DNA of 64,000 nucleotides, taken from Gonatopus flavifemur (Eukaryota; Arthropoda; Insecta; Hymenoptera; Dryinidae). Both the position numbers and the translations under genes were made by a program. Of the stretch, positions 60,958 to 64,000 are shown piece after piece. Positions within the stretch are counted from its first letter, which is position 1; each line of letters starts with the position of its first letter. Under the pieces are notes generated by a model. It did no database searches and was not told where the DNA came from. It was given only the letters and a program-made list of their open reading frames with translations. Location of the stretch: assembly GCA_018340375.1 (NCBI GenBank), contig JAFFJZ010000003.1:14570001-14634000 (forward strand), read 5' to 3'.

Positions 60958-61058
60958 GTTTAGTGGAATACGTGAATAACTTTACAACTTCCCCGGGCTG
61001 TTTTATTGTCCTCAAAAAACCGTGAAAGGTTGTAAAGTTGTCAGCTATTCCACTAAAC
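60958..61058. mobile_element. 101-bp hairpin MITE
   Basis: The arms GTTTAGTGGAATACGTGAAT...AACTTTACAACTT and GGTTGTAAAGTTGTCAGCTA...TTCCACTAAAC are inverse copies around a 35-bp loop. No coding capacity. Confidence 0.7.
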
Positions 61059-63756
61059 CATATATCTTTTCTCCAAAGATGAACGAATGATACTGGATTC
61101 TACTAAATCACACGGATAGAGTTGAGAGAATGTACTCAAGACGAAACAAATGCAGTAGCCTTCCTAGCATGACAGTCCCAATAGAAATACATCTCAGGCT
61201 TCGTATGGACTTCCTTGAAGTATCTGCGAAGCATTACAAGGGTTGCAGTTGAATAACCATTACCAACCAAAGTACTTATTATATGATTATTTTTGAATTT
61301 TAGAATTCAAATCTCAAATAGCAATTTGACACAAATCATTTGACATTGACTTACAAATCCCTTGCACGAGAATTGTTGTCAATAACAAGCCAAAAGCTCG
61401 AAAAACAAATCAGACGAGCTTATGAAAAACTCACATGTTATCTGGGAGGACATTAGCCGACAATCTTGTAATTCCCGCATAAACGGCTCAGTAAAAATTA
61501 TGATAATCAGTAGTTTTAATAGTTTACAAGGCTTGTGAGGTTTTTTTAGAGAAAAAATTGAGAAAAACTGGTTCTAACTCGTCAATTACGAGAGGATTGA
61601 ACTTCAAAACAGTTGTTTTAAAGAAAAATTCACCATCATTTTCACAATAATCTCGCATCTAGAGTTGATATACAAATGTAGTTACAATCATTTTATTTTC
61701 AATCAACTAAATTAAATATCGTACCGTTTGTTTTATACATTCGATCTCAAATCAATTTGAATTACTGTTTGTGGGCCATATTTTTATATAAGAGGGGAAC
61801 TTTTGTACATTCTATATAAAAATTGTATACAAATTTTATACAAATCGTATAAAATGTTTTACAATACATCATTTTATACAGCACATGATAATAATAGCAC
61901 GAGGAAAATGTTATTTTTATATCCGTTTCGTATAAAAACTCATTCTTTCGAGTTTCATTCGACAGTATCATTGGATCAAATTCACAAGAACTGAACTTTC
62001 AATCATTGCTCGATCACCGCAACCGAGTTGACATTGCGTCAAATTATCAACAAAGTGCTTACGTTACTTACTCTCATTATTTCACGCATGAACATGATGT
62101 TGAAATAACATGAAGATTCGCAAGGACCGTTTGAGACACGTGGAACGTGTTGGAGTCAACACAGAATATCCAACTATGTGAAGACCTTTTATTTATTAAT
62201 TCAACATTAACCTTTCGAGATATTGCCATATAGATATATAGGCCATGAAATCAAATTTCATTCATTCTAAATTCTAAAAACATTACAAAACTATTCTCTC
62301 CCATTATGCAATATTCGATAAAAACATTCAAGCGACCTTACCAAAACATCATACTCTCTCTCTAACGTTGAAACTCAAATATCCATTCTTCGATCTAAAT
62401 ATATTAATAATTCACGGATTTCAATTTTTTTATTATTCTCTCTTTCTCGTTAGAACATCATTATCATTTGTGTCTTCCATCAATCGTAATTCAACTTCCG
62501 TAATCCACCTTTTTATCAGCGCGCATGTATTGTTGTTGAACGCACAAGGTTCATCCGATTAGTACACATGCGAGACATATCGACAAATGCACGGATATCA
62601 TGCGAAAACGAAACTACTGTAATATATTCGTAAATGCACGTATTACGTAATATGAAAATAGTTGCAGTTCGTTCAAATTCTGTACCGTAGGAAACCTCGT
62701 TCAACCTCGTTTCAGTTTGCAATTTTATAACAAAATCTGTTGATGATGAAGAAAAAGAGAAGAAAAAAATTTCATAAAAACCGAATTATCATAACATACA
62801 GAAAGGTCTTTGTACTTGATTGGAATTTCTGTGATTTATTAAAGAGTTATCAGAAAAATAATTTCTAGGTCAAAGTAAAAGGATACTGTCGCCGATATCC
62901 TTGGCGTAAGATGATGTCGATTCGCTGATACATAACAATTACATGAGAATTTATAGCTTCTTCGATCGTCAATAGTTCTTTAATCGTTTACAGTTCCTTG
63001 GAAATAGAAGCCACTGTTTTTATCCTTATTTTAGATTTCTGCACGATATTGATGAAAGTATTCGCAGTAATATTTCCCTGTAGTTGAATTGTTTTGTCAA
63101 TTCCTCAAATGGATGGTGGAGTCCACGAGAGGATGTTTTCATAGTTCGAATATTAGGTTGAAATTCAGTTTGATTTTAAACTCAAATAGAAAAATCAATT
63201 GTTTAGTTATTTCAGATATATATTCATTCATTCATAAGTGGAAAAACACTAGGTTTCTATTTGTGGTGGTTGGCCATTACTCTCAGTATAACTATTGAAC
63301 ATCAATTTAAAAAACATGAGATCTTTCCTGTTACGAACGAATAGTCAATTGAATAACGAAATGTTCTGCTGTTATGGCCCTGAAATCTTGCAGTACTTAT
63401 ATCTTTTAAACTTTTTGGTGAGTTTGAATTTTCATTTCGTTTTTATAAACGATTCAAACTTCAAGGACATTGTTATGTTTTCTCCATTCATCATACATAC
63501 CTAATAATAGGGAAAATCCAAAAAATGTCGTAAGTGGTAAAAGAACATGATAGAAACCATGATTTAATCCTTTCAATCGGTTTCTGTCGTATCTCTTCAC
63601 CAGATGCAGATTTTTGTTCATGTACACTGGAGAACCTTAAGCAACACATGGCGTAGTGAGTATCATAGAAGTAACATTGAAAATTCTTTCACATTGAAAT
63701 GTTCATAACAAGTTCTGCATTTACCTGGTACTTTCCATTGTAACTTCATAAACGTA
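61059..63756. other. Non-coding stretch, no gene seen
   Basis: AT-rich; a run of TATACAAATTTTATAC and CGTATAAAATG words lies at 61815-61870. The frames are short. No gene supported. Confidence 0.45.
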
Positions 63757-64000
63757 CACTGAGAGAAATAATTACTATCCCCAATACCGTATTGTGATGT
63801 TTCAAGAAATCCATTTCTTCAAAAATCTGTACTCTTGATACAAAAAAATTGTCTTAGAACTAAGGATGTATTTTTTGAATTGACAAAATATCTTCCTCAT
63901 CCAGGGGAATTCCACTCGAGCTTGCAACGTATCAGCTGTAATCAAGAATATGTATTCTCAAAAATATTATGTTTTCTTGGTATTAGTGAATATTTATCTC
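63757..64000. repeat. Possible left part of a CACTGAGA-type element, cut by window end
   Basis: CACTGAGAGAAATAATTACT preceded by TA matches the left end at 21995. No matching right end is certain before the window stops. Confidence 0.35.

Overview
This is an AT-rich piece of a eukaryotic, most likely insect, nuclear genome. The evidence is a Ty3/gypsy LTR retrotransposon of animal type, an intronless eukaryotic tRNA-Ser(GCT) gene with pol III boxes, very long non-coding stretches and many short inverted-repeat transposons. A hymenopteran is a reasonable guess, but nothing in the window proves the order. I found no convincing host protein-coding exon. Open frames outside the retrotransposon are short, AT-rich and without recognisable domains, and several have no ATG.

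Layout. Bases 53-1336 look like one 1.28-kb non-autonomous element built from repeats of an AATTYCAGTAC-like word, with a 219-bp foldback element nested inside. After non-coding sequence and a TTAA-flanked MITE (3865-4085) comes the main landmark: a complete minus-strand Ty3/gypsy retrotransposon at 6140-14695. It has two 1211-bp LTRs in which I see no difference, a 4-bp AACT target duplication, a tRNA-Lys primer-binding site and a polypurine tract. Its single gag-protease-reverse transcriptase-RNase H-integrase frame is broken by two one-base shifts. A further 246-codon basic ORF of unknown function lies 3' of integrase, where an envelope gene would sit. The LTRs also carry three copies of a small palindromic motif.

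From 14.7 to 64 kb the sequence is non-coding and scattered with hairpin-forming elements. Eleven elements in the window, from 53 to 59291, share termini close to CACGG(A)n / (T)nCCGTG or CACTG / CAGTG, and each is flanked by a matching 2-bp direct repeat (CA, TG, AA or TA). Their cores differ from one another but are each built from a short palindromic word. This modular foldback superfamily is the most interesting signal here. Other repeats are a piggyBac-like MITE (15688-16289), several long hairpins (23217-23486, 34539-34721, 45378-45854) and an 811-bp repeat rich in AAGCTTGG words (39593-40403). A CpG-dense patch at about 38520-39070 is the best candidate for a host promoter or 5' exon. 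The tRNA-Ser gene is at 58097-58178.

Coordinates of the repeats were read by eye from inverted-repeat ends and may be off by a few bases.
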